DNA from: Deltaproteobacteria bacterium
GTDB taxonomy: Bacteria; JAMCPX01
Assembly: GCA_023382265.1 (NCBI GenBank)
Contig: JAMCPX010000007.1
Location: 1 to 64,000 of the forward strand
Reading direction: 5' to 3'
Length of the DNA stretch: 64,000 bases
In this document: positions 46,406 through 55,906 of the stretch, piece by piece
Layout of the letters: every line of letters begins with the position of its first letter
Numbering within the stretch: position 1 is the first letter of the stretch
Translations under genes and position numbers: made by a program
Notes under the pieces: generated by a model
The model's database searches: none
What the model was told of the DNA's origin: nothing
What the model saw: only the letters and a program-made list of their open reading frames with translations

Positions 46406-47025
46406 GGGGCAACAAACCACAAATACCGCCCGGCATTTACGGTATTACATCAAGGGATTTCGGTTACACCCATGAACAAACAGCCGTGTATTTATTAAAG
46501 GCGGGTGTAAAGGTCATCCAGTATAGAGAAAAACACGCCGACACGCGGATTCAATACAAAGAAGCTAAAAGAATAAAAGAGCTGTGCATTGCTTACGGTG
46601 CTTTATTCATAATAAATGATAGAATGGATATAGCCCTTGCCGTTGATGCAGACGGTATTCATATAGGCCAGGATGATATGCCAATTGAAGTGGTAAAACG
46701 GTACATGGATGGAAAGATTATAGGTGTATCGGTAAGAACTGAACAAGAGGCAATAATAGCACAAACAAACGGTGCCGATTATCTCGGTGCAGGTGCTGTG
46801 TATCCAACAACAACAAAAGAGGATGCACTAAGTATAGGGCTTGAGGGACTGGCAAAGATCATAAATGCTACAACCTGTCCTGTCGTTGCCATAGGCGGAA
46901 TAACAATGGATAAAATTCCAGCATTAAAAGGACTTGATTTGCACGGCATGGCGGTTATATCGGCTATTGCTGGTGCTCCTGACCCGGAGAGATCTGCGAA
47001 AAAATTTATTCAATTATTTGGATAA
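46402..47025 (+). CDS. thiE: Thiamine-phosphate synthase
   Basis: A 207-residue TIM-barrel enzyme joining HMP-PP and thiazole phosphate. Motifs: VIQYREKHADTR (about 36), FIINDRMDIALAVDADGIHIGQDDMP, GADYLGAGAVYPTTTKED and VVAIGGI. The start is GTG overlapping the thiM stop. All phosphate-binding residues are visible. No thiC or thiD is nearby. Confidence 0.95.
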   Translation: MRGNKPQIPPGIYGITSRDFGYTHEQTAVYLLKAGVKVIQYREKHADTRIQYKEAKRIKELCIAYGALFIINDRMDIALAVDADGIHIGQDDMPIEVVKRYMDGKIIGVSVRTEQEAIIAQTNGADYLGAGAVYPTTTKEDALSIGLEGLAKIINATTCPVVAIGGITMDKIPALKGLDLHGMAVISAIAGAPDPERSAKKFIQLFG

Positions 47026-47070
47026 TGATCCGGGCTTACCGTATGAGATTTTTTAAACAATAAAATTGTG

Positions 47071-48009
47071 ATGCCGCGAGAGGAGGAGAGAATTACTACT
47101 TTGTCTGCAAAATTATCCGCTTATCCGTCTATGCTTATTAAGAAGTTAAAGATCATACTTGAGATGATCAAATTCGAGCATACTTTATTTGCTTTGCCTT
47201 TTGCCTTGATAACAATGCTGCTTGCTGCCGGGGGTTTCCCGACATTGCATCAATTGGTATGGATATTCATTGCACTTACGGCCGCAAGAACGATTGCAAT
47301 GCTCTTAAACAGGGTCATTGACGCTTACATTGATGCAAAGAACCCAAGAACACTCAATAGGGCCATACCGAAGGGACTTGTTTCAAGGCTGTTCGCCGTC
47401 ATACTCGCAATAATCAGCGCCGGCATCTTTATCTTTTCCGCTTACAAATTAAACACATTGAGTTTTATTTTAAGCTTCCCCGCTTTGGCTGTTACGCTGG
47501 CATATTCGTTCCTGAAAAGGTTTACGTGGTTTAGCCACTTTGTGCTTGGCTTTATTGATGCAATGGCACCCGCGGGTGCGTGGATTGCAATAAGAGGCAA
47601 CCTGCCTGTTAGTATCATGATTTTGAGCCTTGCCGTTGTACTATGGGTTGGAGGATTTGATGTGCTTTACTCTTTGATGGATCTCGAATTTGACAAAAAA
47701 GAACACCTGTTTTCAATACCAGTAATCTTTGGCGTTAAAAGGGGTATCTTTCTCTCAAGGCTTTTTCATGTGCTCATGGTTTTATGTTTGATTATTTTCG
47801 GTTTGATTTATCCAATGCACATCTTTTATTTTATTGGAGTAATGTTTGTAGTGCTCCTGTTCATATACGAGCATAGCCTTGTTAGACCGGATGATTTTTT
47901 AAAGGTTGAAAAGGCTTTTTACGAAACAAACATCGGCGTTAGCGGGATTATGCTTTTCTTTTCTGCACTGGATATATATCTGATCTCGGTAATGCACTTA
48001 AAAATATAA
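47071..48009 (+). CDS. UbiA-family aromatic prenyltransferase
   Basis: An integral membrane prenyltransferase with about nine membrane segments. The two Asp-rich motifs for prenyl-PP and Mg2+ are NRVIDAYIDAKNPRT (about 90-105) and YSLMDLEFDKKEH (about 205-215). It attaches a polyprenyl chain to an aromatic acid in quinone synthesis; UbiA and the menaquinone enzyme MqnP are both possible, and MqnP is plausible in this kind of organism (inference). The start is unsure: ATG 47071 has no good ribosome-binding site, while a TTG at 47101 has AGGAGGAGAG before it, although spaced rather far. Confidence 0.88.
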   Translation: MPREEERITTLSAKLSAYPSMLIKKLKIILEMIKFEHTLFALPFALITMLLAAGGFPTLHQLVWIFIALTAARTIAMLLNRVIDAYIDAKNPRTLNRAIPKGLVSRLFAVILAIISAGIFIFSAYKLNTLSFILSFPALAVTLAYSFLKRFTWFSHFVLGFIDAMAPAGAWIAIRGNLPVSIMILSLAVVLWVGGFDVLYSLMDLEFDKKEHLFSIPVIFGVKRGIFLSRLFHVLMVLCLIIFGLIYPMHIFYFIGVMFVVLLFIYEHSLVRPDDFLKVEKAFYETNIGVSGIMLFFSALDIYLISVMHLKI

Positions 48010-48048
48010 GATAAAAATATGTTTGCTTATTGTACGTTTGTGTAAAAA

Positions 48049-48867
48049 ATGGGAGAGATTATCAATCCAAAACCATTTGTAAAATGGGCAGGAGGTAAAA
48101 GGCAGATTATAGATATACTCCTGGAGAATAGTCCCGATACGTTCGGAACATATATTGAACCATTTATCGGGGGAGGTGCATTATTGTTCGCTTTGATGCC
48201 GGAGAATGCCATCATATCCGATATCAATTCTGAACTTATAATTGCATATAAAACCATAAAAACACATGTTAACAAACTAATAAAAAGTTTAAGTAAACAT
48301 AAGAATGAAAAAGAATACTTTTACGCTATAAGAGCCAAGAAAGCATACAGATCTGATATCATCAAAACGAGCAGATTCATCTATTTGAATAAAACATGTT
48401 TTAACGGGTTGTACAGAGAGAACTCAAAAGGTGAATTTAATGTACCTTTCGGAGAATACGAGAGACCAAACATAGTAGATAAAGAGAATCTATTTACCGT
48501 CTCTGTTTATCTGAATTCGGCTAATGTGAAGATACTGAACCAGGATTTCAGAAAAGTTCTTTTAAACGCACGAGAACGGGATTTTGTTTACCTCGATCCT
48601 CCGTATCATCCATTGAACAACACGTCTTCTTTTACCAAATATACGAGAGAGGATTTTAACAAACATGATCAAGAGGAGCTCTCGGATATCTATAGTAAAC
48701 TTGATAAACGCGGATGTTATGTAATGCTTTCTAATTCCAATACAAAATTCATTAAACAACTTTATAAGGGGTATAAAATACAGGAGATAAATGCTAACCG
48801 GTTTATAAACTGTAGAGCAGAAAAACGCGTAAAAATGCCTTTTGAAGTTATAGTAAAAAACTGGTAG
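48049..48867 (+). CDS. Dam-family DNA adenine N6-methyltransferase
   Basis: A 272-residue D12-class methylase. The SAM site is FVKWAGGKRQIIDILLENSP with YIEPFIGGGALLFAL, and the catalytic motif is VYLDPPYHPLN (DPPY). The arrangement and the NTSSFTKYTREDF that follows resemble GATC methylases of the DpnM/Dam group, so GATC is the likely site. No restriction gene is adjacent and the flanking genes are housekeeping, so it is probably a solitary methylase for regulation or repair. Confidence 0.88.
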   Translation: MGEIINPKPFVKWAGGKRQIIDILLENSPDTFGTYIEPFIGGGALLFALMPENAIISDINSELIIAYKTIKTHVNKLIKSLSKHKNEKEYFYAIRAKKAYRSDIIKTSRFIYLNKTCFNGLYRENSKGEFNVPFGEYERPNIVDKENLFTVSVYLNSANVKILNQDFRKVLLNARERDFVYLDPPYHPLNNTSSFTKYTREDFNKHDQEELSDIYSKLDKRGCYVMLSNSNTKFIKQLYKGYKIQEINANRFINCRAEKRVKMPFEVIVKNW

Positions 48868-48985
48868 GCAGAAGTAATGTACCTAAAAGAGAGCAATTAA
48901 TCAAGTCTAAAAAAGTAATCATGAAAAGGCTGTTCAGTAGAGATGTATAGCATTAAACCTATATATATCGTATAAAGTTACAATA

Positions 48986-49594
48986 ATGATGAACGATTTA
49001 GATTATATGCTTCAAACATTGTATCCATGGTCTTACGTGTTTATAGGTTTAGGTGTAATGATAGAGAATATGGGTGTACCTGTACCGGGTGAAACTATCA
49101 TGGTTGCATCAGCCATACTTGCCGTATCCGGAAGGTTAAATCCGTATCTTGTTATTATAAGCGGTGCTGCCGGTGCTGTAATCGGAGATAACATCGGCTA
49201 CTGGTTGGGTAGAATTGGCGGCAGAAGACTTGTGAATAGATTATCTTTAAAATTTCAATACATTAACAAAGCAGTGGGTTCAACGGAAAAATTCTTCAAA
49301 AAATATGGCGGCGCAACAGTTTTTTTTGCAAGATTTATAGCTGGTGTAAGGATATTTGCAGGACCATTCGCGGGTTTGTCTCTGATGGATTTTAAAAGAT
49401 TTTTTATTTATAATGCTACAGGTGCAATAATATGGGCATGCACGGTTGTTCTTGTAATATCCTATCTCGGTAAATTTTATTACACATATGTACAGGATTA
49501 TGAGTATGCAAATTATGTTATTTATGGTATTATCTTTATTATAATAATATATATGACATACAGTATAATAAAAAAGTTGAAGAACCATGCATGA
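48986..49594 (+). CDS. DedA-family membrane protein
   Basis: A 202-residue protein of the DedA (SNARE-associated) family: MIENMGVPVPGETIMVASA with the essential Glu, GDNIGYWLGRIGG, and the basic motif FFARFIAGVRIFAGPFAG. Four to five membrane segments end with VIYGIIFIIIIYMTYSI. DedA proteins are flippase-like; some recycle undecaprenyl phosphate or move phosphatidylethanolamine. The specific lipid cannot be told. Two ATGs in a row (48986, 48989) could serve as start. Confidence 0.9.
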   Translation: MMNDLDYMLQTLYPWSYVFIGLGVMIENMGVPVPGETIMVASAILAVSGRLNPYLVIISGAAGAVIGDNIGYWLGRIGGRRLVNRLSLKFQYINKAVGSTEKFFKKYGGATVFFARFIAGVRIFAGPFAGLSLMDFKRFFIYNATGAIIWACTVVLVISYLGKFYYTYVQDYEYANYVIYGIIFIIIIYMTYSIIKKLKNHA

Positions 49595-49650
49595 CAAATT
49601 GTTAGACAATATACATGAAATAAACGGCTTATAAGAGGTACCCAGGCGAA

Positions 49651-50418
49651 ATGACTGCAAAAAAAGAGTCCGGCTTGCTGAAGTTTATAAAAAAGCTTGT
49701 AAAAACAAAGGCGCAGAAAAGTGTTGATAAAGATATTGCCAATCTATTAAGGCAAATTGAACATCTAACGTATAAACGATTTAATGATTACGGTCATATA
49801 AAAAAAGCACTTACCCATAAGTCTTCAAATACAGCATCGGAATACGAAAATTATGAAAGAATGGAGTTTCTTGGTGATGCAGTATTGGGACTTATCATAT
49901 CGGATCTATTATACACAGGTTACAGGCATGAAAATGAAGGCAAACTAACTTATTATAAAGATACATTGATTCAGATGAGAAGTCTTGCTTTAAAGGCAAG
50001 AAAATTGGGTCTGGCTGAATATGTAAAGGTCGGCGCAAGAGAAAAGAGAAACGGCTTTGCAAACAGTGATGTTCTGCTTGCGGATATCTTTGAATCACTG
50101 GTAGGAGCTATATATATTGATATGGGATTTGAACCGGCATACAGGTTTATAAAGACCGTGTTTGAAAAAGACATAAAACATATCTATGCGAGACCTGAGT
50201 GGGATTTTAAATCAAAGTTAAATAATATTGTTCAAGAGCTTTATAAGGAACCCCCTGAATATAAAACCATAAACGAAACTGTTGTAAAGGGTATTAAGAT
50301 TTATAATGTCGCTGTTGTAATTAACAATGAAGACATGGCACACGGTGAAGCCAGGAATAAAAAAGAAGCAGAGCAGATAGCTGCAATGGGCACCTTGAAA
50401 AAACTTGGCAAGCTATAA
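49651..50418 (+). CDS. rnc: Ribonuclease III
   Basis: A 255-residue double-strand RNase with the signature NYERMEFLGDAVLGLIISDLLY (about residue 70) and the second acidic site ADIFESLVGAIYIDMGF. A C-terminal dsRNA-binding domain has DFKSKLNNIVQELYKEPPEY and HGEARNKKEAEQIAA. It processes rRNA and mRNA. The N-terminus has a basic extension of about 30 residues before the core. The ribE gene follows after two bases. Confidence 0.96.
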   Translation: MTAKKESGLLKFIKKLVKTKAQKSVDKDIANLLRQIEHLTYKRFNDYGHIKKALTHKSSNTASEYENYERMEFLGDAVLGLIISDLLYTGYRHENEGKLTYYKDTLIQMRSLALKARKLGLAEYVKVGAREKRNGFANSDVLLADIFESLVGAIYIDMGFEPAYRFIKTVFEKDIKHIYARPEWDFKSKLNNIVQELYKEPPEYKTINETVVKGIKIYNVAVVINNEDMAHGEARNKKEAEQIAAMGTLKKLGKL

Positions 50419-50420
50419 CG

Positions 50421-51044
50421 ATGTTTACAGGTTTAATTGAACATACCGGCATTGTTGAAGATATTGATAGCAGCGGATTTATAAAGGTCAATATCAAAAA
50501 CCTTTCAGAGACACACGCAGGGGACAGTATTTCTATAAATGGAGCATGCCTTACACTTGTATCGATCAACAAATCAACATACACCTTTGAACTATCTCCA
50601 GAAACGATTAAGACGGCAGGCTTCGGTATAATCAGACCATATGATATGGTTAATGTGGAGTTACCCAAAAGGCTTTCCGACAGATTACATGGCCACCTTG
50701 TCCAGGGACATATCGATACGACAGCAGATATTATAAATATTAAGGAGTCAGGGAAGCATCATTCTTTTACCTTTGCCTTGAAAAGGATTTCCCCATATCT
50801 TGTGGATAAAGGGTTTATTGCAATTGACGGCATAAGTGTGACACCATATAATGTTAGCGGTACAATGTTCACAATCGCCGTTATACCATACACCTATGAG
50901 CATACAAACCTGAATAAAAGGCATGTTAAAGAACGGGTAAATATTGAATTTGATGTAATTGCAAAATATATTGATAGTATATTAAATATTAAGAAACGTT
51001 CCAAAATAACAGAAGATTTTTTAAAGGAAAGAGGTTTTGCATAA
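50421..51044 (+). CDS. ribE: Riboflavin synthase
   Basis: A 207-residue protein of two lumazine-binding repeats, [15 protein letters not shown] with [12 protein letters not shown], then [14 protein letters not shown] with [15 protein letters not shown]. It dismutates two lumazines to riboflavin. It is overlapped by one base with ribBA (51044). Together with ribBA and ribH it covers all riboflavin steps except the ribD deaminase-reductase, which is not in this window. Confidence 0.95.
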   Translation: MFTGLIEHTGIVEDIDSSGFIKVNIKNLSETHAGDSISINGACLTLVSINKSTYTFELSPETIKTAGFGIIRPYDMVNVELPKRLSDRLHGHLVQGHIDTTADIINIKESGKHHSFTFALKRISPYLVDKGFIAIDGISVTPYNVSGTMFTIAVIPYTYEHTNLNKRHVKERVNIEFDVIAKYIDSILNIKKRSKITEDFLKERGFA

Positions 51045-52249
51045 TGCCGATAACTAGTATTGAAAAGGCTATAGATGATATTAAAAACGGAAAAATGGTC
51101 ATCCTTGTTGATGATGAGAACAGGGAAAATGAAGGAGATCTGTGTATCGCAGCGGAAAAAGCAACACCCGAGATAATCAGTTTTATGGCAATCTATGGCA
51201 GAGGACTTATATGCCTTTCATTGACAGAGGACAGGCTTAATGAGCTGAACCTGCCTTTAATGGTTAATGATAATACATCAAAGTACGGCACAGCATTTAC
51301 AGTATCTATCGATGCAAAAGAAGACGTTACAACAGGGATATCGGCTTATGACCGGGCAAAAACAATACAGGTTGTTATTGATGATAAAACAAAACCGTAT
51401 GACCTTGTCAGGCCAGGGCATGTGTTTCCATTGATGTACAAAAAAGGCGGCGTTCTTGTAAGGGCAGGTCAAACAGAAGGCTCTGTTGATCTTGCAAGGC
51501 TCGCAGGTTTAAAGCCTGCTGCTGTGATTTGCGAGATCATGAAGGACGATGGAACAATGGCAAGGATGCCTGATCTCGAAAAATTTTCAAACGATCACGG
51601 GATCGGCATTGTAACTATTGAGAAGCTTATACATTACAGAATGACACAGGAAAGACTTGTTAAAAGGGTTTCAGAGGCTAATATACCAACAGAATACGGC
51701 GGCGAATTTAAAGCTATTGTCTATGAGAATGACCTTGATTATAACCAGCATATCGCACTTATAAAAGGAAACATAGATCCCCAGGAGCCCGTGCTTGTAA
51801 GGGTGCACTCGGAATGTTTAACAGGTGATGTGTTTGGCTCAAAAAGGTGCGATTGCGGCAGCCAGCTGCACGAAGCCATGAAAATGATAGAAAAAGAAGG
51901 CAGAGGTGTAATCCTTTATCTGAGACAGGAAGGCAGGGGAATAGGGCTTGCCAATAAGATAATGACTTATTCACTACAGGATCAAGGTTTTGATACGGTA
52001 GAGGCTAATCATGCGCTCGGATTCCCGGCGGATCTAAGAGACTATGGCATAGGTGCCCAGATACTTGCAGATATTGGTGTAAAAAAGATGAGGCTCATGA
52101 CGAATAATCCTAAGAAACTTCACGCAATAGCAGGATACGGACTTGAGGTCGTGGAGAGGGTTCCAATTGAAATAACGCCTAACAATATAAACGCTCGATA
52201 CTTAAAAACAAAACAGGATAAGATGGGGCACATCCTGCATTTAAAATAG
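51044..52249 (+). CDS. ribBA: Bifunctional DHBP synthase / GTP cyclohydrolase II
   Basis: A 401-residue fusion. The RibB half (1-200) has [22 protein letters not shown] with the acidic metal site and [23 protein letters not shown]. The RibA half has [24 protein letters not shown] with the three zinc Cys, and [12 protein letters not shown]. It starts both branches of riboflavin synthesis. Both active sites look complete. Confidence 0.96.
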   Translation: MPITSIEKAIDDIKNGKMVILVDDENRENEGDLCIAAEKATPEIISFMAIYGRGLICLSLTEDRLNELNLPLMVNDNTSKYGTAFTVSIDAKEDVTTGISAYDRAKTIQVVIDDKTKPYDLVRPGHVFPLMYKKGGVLVRAGQTEGSVDLARLAGLKPAAVICEIMKDDGTMARMPDLEKFSNDHGIGIVTIEKLIHYRMTQERLVKRVSEANIPTEYGGEFKAIVYENDLDYNQHIALIKGNIDPQEPVLVRVHSECLTGDVFGSKRCDCGSQLHEAMKMIEKEGRGVILYLRQEGRGIGLANKIMTYSLQDQGFDTVEANHALGFPADLRDYGIGAQILADIGVKKMRLMTNNPKKLHAIAGYGLEVVERVPIEITPNNINARYLKTKQDKMGHILHLK

Positions 52250-52257
52250 GAGGTAAA

Positions 52258-52755
52258 ATGAAGATAATTGAAGGACATCTGAAGGGTGAGGGTCTAAGGA
52301 TTGGTATAGTAACAAGCAGATTTAATCACTTTATCACAGACAGGCTTGTGGACGGCGCACTCGATGCATTAAAAAAAGTTGGTGTTGGAGAAGAGGATAT
52401 TACAATTGTAAGAGTACCCGGCTCTTTTGAGATACCCATGATAGCCAAACAGCTTGCAAAACAGAATTTAAATGCGGTATTAGCGCTTGGTGCAATCATA
52501 AAAGGCGGCACCTCTCACTATGAGTATATTGCATCGGAGGTTACAAAAGGTATAGCAAACGCATCATTAGAGCTCGGCTTTCCCATCGTATTTGGAATTT
52601 TAACGACCGAAACCATCGAAGAAGCAATAGAAAGAGCGGGAACAAAACAGGGTAACAAAGGATACGAGGCTGCTATGAGTGCAGTGGAACTTGCAAATCT
52701 GATGAGGATAATGGACAAACAATGGGTAAAAGACAAGATCGAGAAGAAATCCTGA
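52258..52755 (+). CDS. ribH: Lumazine synthase
   Basis: A 165-residue enzyme with [39 protein letters not shown] and [19 protein letters not shown], the substrate-binding loops of the icosahedral or pentameric lumazine synthase. AGGAGG lies before the ATG. The last 34 bases overlap nusB in another frame. Confidence 0.96.
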   Translation: MKIIEGHLKGEGLRIGIVTSRFNHFITDRLVDGALDALKKVGVGEEDITIVRVPGSFEIPMIAKQLAKQNLNAVLALGAIIKGGTSHYEYIASEVTKGIANASLELGFPIVFGILTTETIEEAIERAGTKQGNKGYEAAMSAVELANLMRIMDKQWVKDKIEKKS

Positions 52756-53114
52756 AGGCACTGTACAATATCGACCTTATAAATGACTATTCAGAATCAT
52801 CTGTAAAACAGCTTGCAATGATGAATAATTGGACACCGGCAACCAATGATACGATTCTAAAAATTGCAGCAAATATAAATACGATAGATCAATACATATC
52901 AAAATATCTTAAAAATTGGGCTATCGGTAGAATTGCTGTTGTGGATAGGAATATTCTCAGGCTTGCGATAAGCGAACTCTTGTATGAGCCTGTCACACCT
53001 ATTAAAGTTATAATAAACGAGGCTGTTGAGATAGCAAAAAAATATGGCACAAAGGACTCGTTCTCATTTATTAATGCAGTTCTCGACAAAGTGGCAAGAG
53101 AGCTGAAAAGATAG
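52722..53114 (+). CDS. nusB: Transcription antitermination factor NusB
   Basis: A 130-residue all-helical protein whose C-terminal half has the NusB pattern [21 protein letters not shown], then [32 protein letters not shown]. It pairs with NusE for rRNA antitermination. The ribH-nusB order is very common. The N-terminus is shortened but contains the usual R-x-x-x-L-x-x-L-Y start. Confidence 0.95.
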   Translation: MGKRQDREEILKALYNIDLINDYSESSVKQLAMMNNWTPATNDTILKIAANINTIDQYISKYLKNWAIGRIAVVDRNILRLAISELLYEPVTPIKVIINEAVEIAKKYGTKDSFSFINAVLDKVARELKR

Positions 53115-53116
53115 TA

Positions 53117-53671
53117 ATGAGCCTTACAGTAGACCTTGACAATTCATTGGAAAAGCAATCGGGTGAAATGATTGCGGTATGCATGTTCGAGAGCATTGCT
53201 CCGGTGCACGGGTGTGCGGGTATAATTGATTGGGAGATCTCGGGTGAGATCTCAAGGCAGGTGGAAAGCAAGAAATTCTCTGGCGAAAGAAAAGACAGGC
53301 TTTTAATTTATTCTCAGCACACATGTGTACCGCCAAGAAAGGTGCTTTTATACGGACTCGGTAAAAAAGAAAACTTTAATCAAAAGATATTAGCCGCACT
53401 TACGAAAGACCTTATGCAGACCTTAAACACCTTATCCGTTTATAAGTTTATGCATGTACTGCCGGTTCTTTACGGAATAGAAGCAAAAGTTCAGACAATG
53501 ATAAACACAATAGCATACACAATGCTTGAATATACTTATATAGAAAAAAAGGATTACACATTAAAATTACTGTGGGATAATATTTCATCAGTGGATGTTA
53601 AAACGGCATTCAGGGAAGCAGTTAACATGCTGCCTGATGCGGATATCATAATACTTGAAAGGGAGGTTTAG
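53117..53671 (+). CDS. Free-standing N-terminal domain of M17 leucyl aminopeptidase
   Basis: A 184-residue protein resembling only the N-terminal, macro-like domain of PepA-type aminopeptidases: GCAGIIDWEISGEISRQVESKKFSGERKD, then RKVLLYGLGKKENFNQK. The catalytic C-terminal domain with its two-zinc site is absent, and the frame ends normally before fabH. Such a protein cannot be a peptidase. In E. coli PepA the N-domain helps in DNA binding, so a structural or regulatory role is possible, but that is inference. It starts two bases after the nusB stop. Confidence 0.65.
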   Translation: MSLTVDLDNSLEKQSGEMIAVCMFESIAPVHGCAGIIDWEISGEISRQVESKKFSGERKDRLLIYSQHTCVPPRKVLLYGLGKKENFNQKILAALTKDLMQTLNTLSVYKFMHVLPVLYGIEAKVQTMINTIAYTMLEYTYIEKKDYTLKLLWDNISSVDVKTAFREAVNMLPDADIIILEREV

Positions 53672-53676
53672 ATAAA

Positions 53677-54672
53677 ATGAAAAGATCTCGAATACTGGGG
53701 GTTGGAGTATACCTGCCTGAAAAGGTGGTAACAAATTTTGATCTTGAAAAGTTTATGGATACAACAGACGAATGGATAAGACAGAGGACGGGTATTGAAG
53801 AACGCCATTTCGCTGCAGAAGGCGAAGGCGCTGCAAAAATGGGCGCTATCGCAGCAGAAGAGGCGATAAAAAATGCAGGCATAAAAAAGGAGGAAATAGA
53901 CTTCATTATATTTGCAACATTAAGTCCGGATTATAATTTCCCGGGCTCTGGTGTGCTTGTTCAGGATATACTTGGTATTGATACAATAGGCGCACTCGAC
54001 ATAAGAAACCAATGCACCGGATTTATATACGGGTTATCTGTGGCGGATCAATTTATAAAAACAGGCATGTACAAAAAGATACTTGTAATAGGTTCAGAGG
54101 TGCACTCAACAGGTATAGAATTAGCCACGAGGGGCAGGGATGTTTCAGTCTTATTCGGTGATGGTGCAGGTGCGGTAGTAGTTGGACCGGAGGAAGATGA
54201 GAATAAAGGCATACTATCAACGCACCTTCATTCAGAAGGCAGGTATGCCAAAGAGTTATGGGTTGAAGCGCCGGCAAGTGTTCTACATCCAAGATTAACA
54301 AAAGAGATGCTTGAGGAAGGCAGGCATTATCCTAAAATGAATGGACGGAACGTGTACAAGCATGCAGTAACGAGGATGCCGGAGGTGATTATGGAGGCAT
54401 TGAATGCAAACGGTTATCAGCTTTCCGATATAGACTTACTTGTTCCTCATCAGGCAAACATGAGGATCAACGAATATATAGGAAATATGCTCGGCATACC
54501 GCCTGAAAAGATAGTGCATAATATACAAAAGTATGGTAACACAACTGCAGCAACAATCCCGTTATGCCTCTACGATGCACTTAAAGATGGCAGGTTAAAG
54601 CCGGGTCTGCTTGTATGCATCGTATCATTCGGTGCAGGTTTTACATGGGCTTCTGCATTGGTAAGATGGTAG
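53677..54672 (+). CDS. fabH: 3-oxoacyl-ACP synthase III
   Basis: A 331-residue condensing enzyme that starts fatty acid synthesis from acetyl-CoA and malonyl-ACP. The catalytic Cys is in DIRNQCTGFIYGL (about residue 112), His in LLVPHQANMRINEYI (about 255) and Asn in QKYGNTTAATIPL (about 285). A GDGAGAVVVG motif is present. Length and residues are normal. The stop lies inside the start of the acetyltransferase gene (ATG at 54666). Confidence 0.96.
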   Translation: MKRSRILGVGVYLPEKVVTNFDLEKFMDTTDEWIRQRTGIEERHFAAEGEGAAKMGAIAAEEAIKNAGIKKEEIDFIIFATLSPDYNFPGSGVLVQDILGIDTIGALDIRNQCTGFIYGLSVADQFIKTGMYKKILVIGSEVHSTGIELATRGRDVSVLFGDGAGAVVVGPEEDENKGILSTHLHSEGRYAKELWVEAPASVLHPRLTKEMLEEGRHYPKMNGRNVYKHAVTRMPEVIMEALNANGYQLSDIDLLVPHQANMRINEYIGNMLGIPPEKIVHNIQKYGNTTAATIPLCLYDALKDGRLKPGLLVCIVSFGAGFTWASALVRW

Positions 54673-55145
54673 TAGAAAAAGAATTTTTAAAAAATATATT
54701 GTCCACAATAACAAGAGAGGCAACAATAGATGATCTGACAGACATCTGGATGGTTGAAAGACACTCTTACGACGATCCATGGTCTTTGAACGTATTAAGG
54801 CAATCTCTTGAAGACAGGCATGCATTTAACCTCATAGCATTAAAGGAAACAGACCGTACTGTTACCGGATTTATCATCAACTGGCTCGTTATTGATGAGT
54901 TGCACATATTAAACATAGCGGTAAGTCCTGAGTTCAGGAGATACGGTATAGGCGATGTACTGCTCGAGTCAACCATTTATAATGCTAAAGCTCGTGGCTG
55001 TAAAACGGCGTACCTTGAAGTGAGAAGATCCAACCTACCCGCATTGACACTTTATATTAAAAAAGGTTTTAAGGTTACGGGTGTCCGAAGGGGCTATTAT
55101 TCCGATAACCGCGAGGACGCATTACTTATGACAAAGCTGCTATGA
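54666..55145 (+). CDS. rimI: Ribosomal-protein-alanine N-acetyltransferase-like GNAT
   Basis: A 159-residue GNAT acetyltransferase: REATIDDLTDIWMVERHSYDDPWSLNVL at the start and the acetyl-CoA loop LNIAVSPEFRRYGIGDVLL, followed by AYLEVRRSNLPALTLYIKKGFK, the RimI pattern. RimI acetylates the N-terminus of S18 or related proteins. The ATG at 54666 overlaps the fabH stop; an upstream start at 54615 lies deep in fabH and is not likely. It overlaps pyrK by ATGA. Confidence 0.88.
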   Translation: MVVEKEFLKNILSTITREATIDDLTDIWMVERHSYDDPWSLNVLRQSLEDRHAFNLIALKETDRTVTGFIINWLVIDELHILNIAVSPEFRRYGIGDVLLESTIYNAKARGCKTAYLEVRRSNLPALTLYIKKGFKVTGVRRGYYSDNREDALLMTKLL

Positions 55146-55906
55146 AAAAAACTCATACAGGCATTGTTGCTTCTATCAAAACCCTTGCGTCCGATTACTT
55201 GCTTTTATCCATAAAAGTAGAGGATGTGTTTAAATTTATACCCGGGCAGTTTGTCATGCTTAAGGTATCCGATACTTATGATCCGCTGCTTTTGAGACCA
55301 TTTAGTATTATGCGGGCGCATAAAAACATATACGAATTTCTCATAAAGATTCGTGGAAGAGGTACAGGGTTAATTGCAAATTTAAAAAAAAATGATTTCA
55401 TTTACCTTACAGGACCATTCGGGAATGGGTTTCCCGTTAACACAGGGAGACATCCTATCATCGTAGCAGGAGGCGCCGGTATTGCTTCTGTATATTCACT
55501 TGCCCGGAAGTTAAAGAAAGATAAAAAACCGTTTAAATTATTATATGGAGCGATAACAAAGAAAGAGCTTGTTATGCTTGAGGATCTTAAAATTTTTGAT
55601 CCCTTGATTGCAACGGATGACGGCTCATATAATTATCACGGCACTGTAACCTCACTCCTCGATAAAACAATAGAATACAGCAGCACTGTGTTTGCATGCG
55701 GTCCAATGCCGATGCTTTATAACGTAAAGCATATCGCAAAAAGGCATAAATCGGCTTGTTACGTATCACTCGAATCCCGTATGGCGTGCGGGTTCGGCGT
55801 ATGCCTAGGATGTACTATCTTTGATATGAAGGGAAATACAATAAGGGTATGTAAAGAAGGACCCGTATTTAATGCAGAGGACTTTAACCTTGAAGACTAC
55901 CATTAA
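55142..55906 (+). CDS. pyrK: Dihydroorotate dehydrogenase electron transfer subunit
   Basis: A 254-residue flavo-iron-sulfur protein: FAD site LLRPFSIMRAH, NAD site YLTGPFGNGFPV with IIVAGGAGIASVYSLARKLK, and [2Fe-2S] cysteines in ESRMACGFGVCLGCTI and a later VCKEGPVF. PyrK passes electrons from PyrD type 1B to NAD+. The pyrD partner is not in the window, so another NAD(P)H-linked role is possible. It is coupled to rimI by ATGA. Confidence 0.9.
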   Translation: MKKTHTGIVASIKTLASDYLLLSIKVEDVFKFIPGQFVMLKVSDTYDPLLLRPFSIMRAHKNIYEFLIKIRGRGTGLIANLKKNDFIYLTGPFGNGFPVNTGRHPIIVAGGAGIASVYSLARKLKKDKKPFKLLYGAITKKELVMLEDLKIFDPLIATDDGSYNYHGTVTSLLDKTIEYSSTVFACGPMPMLYNVKHIAKRHKSACYVSLESRMACGFGVCLGCTIFDMKGNTIRVCKEGPVFNAEDFNLEDYH

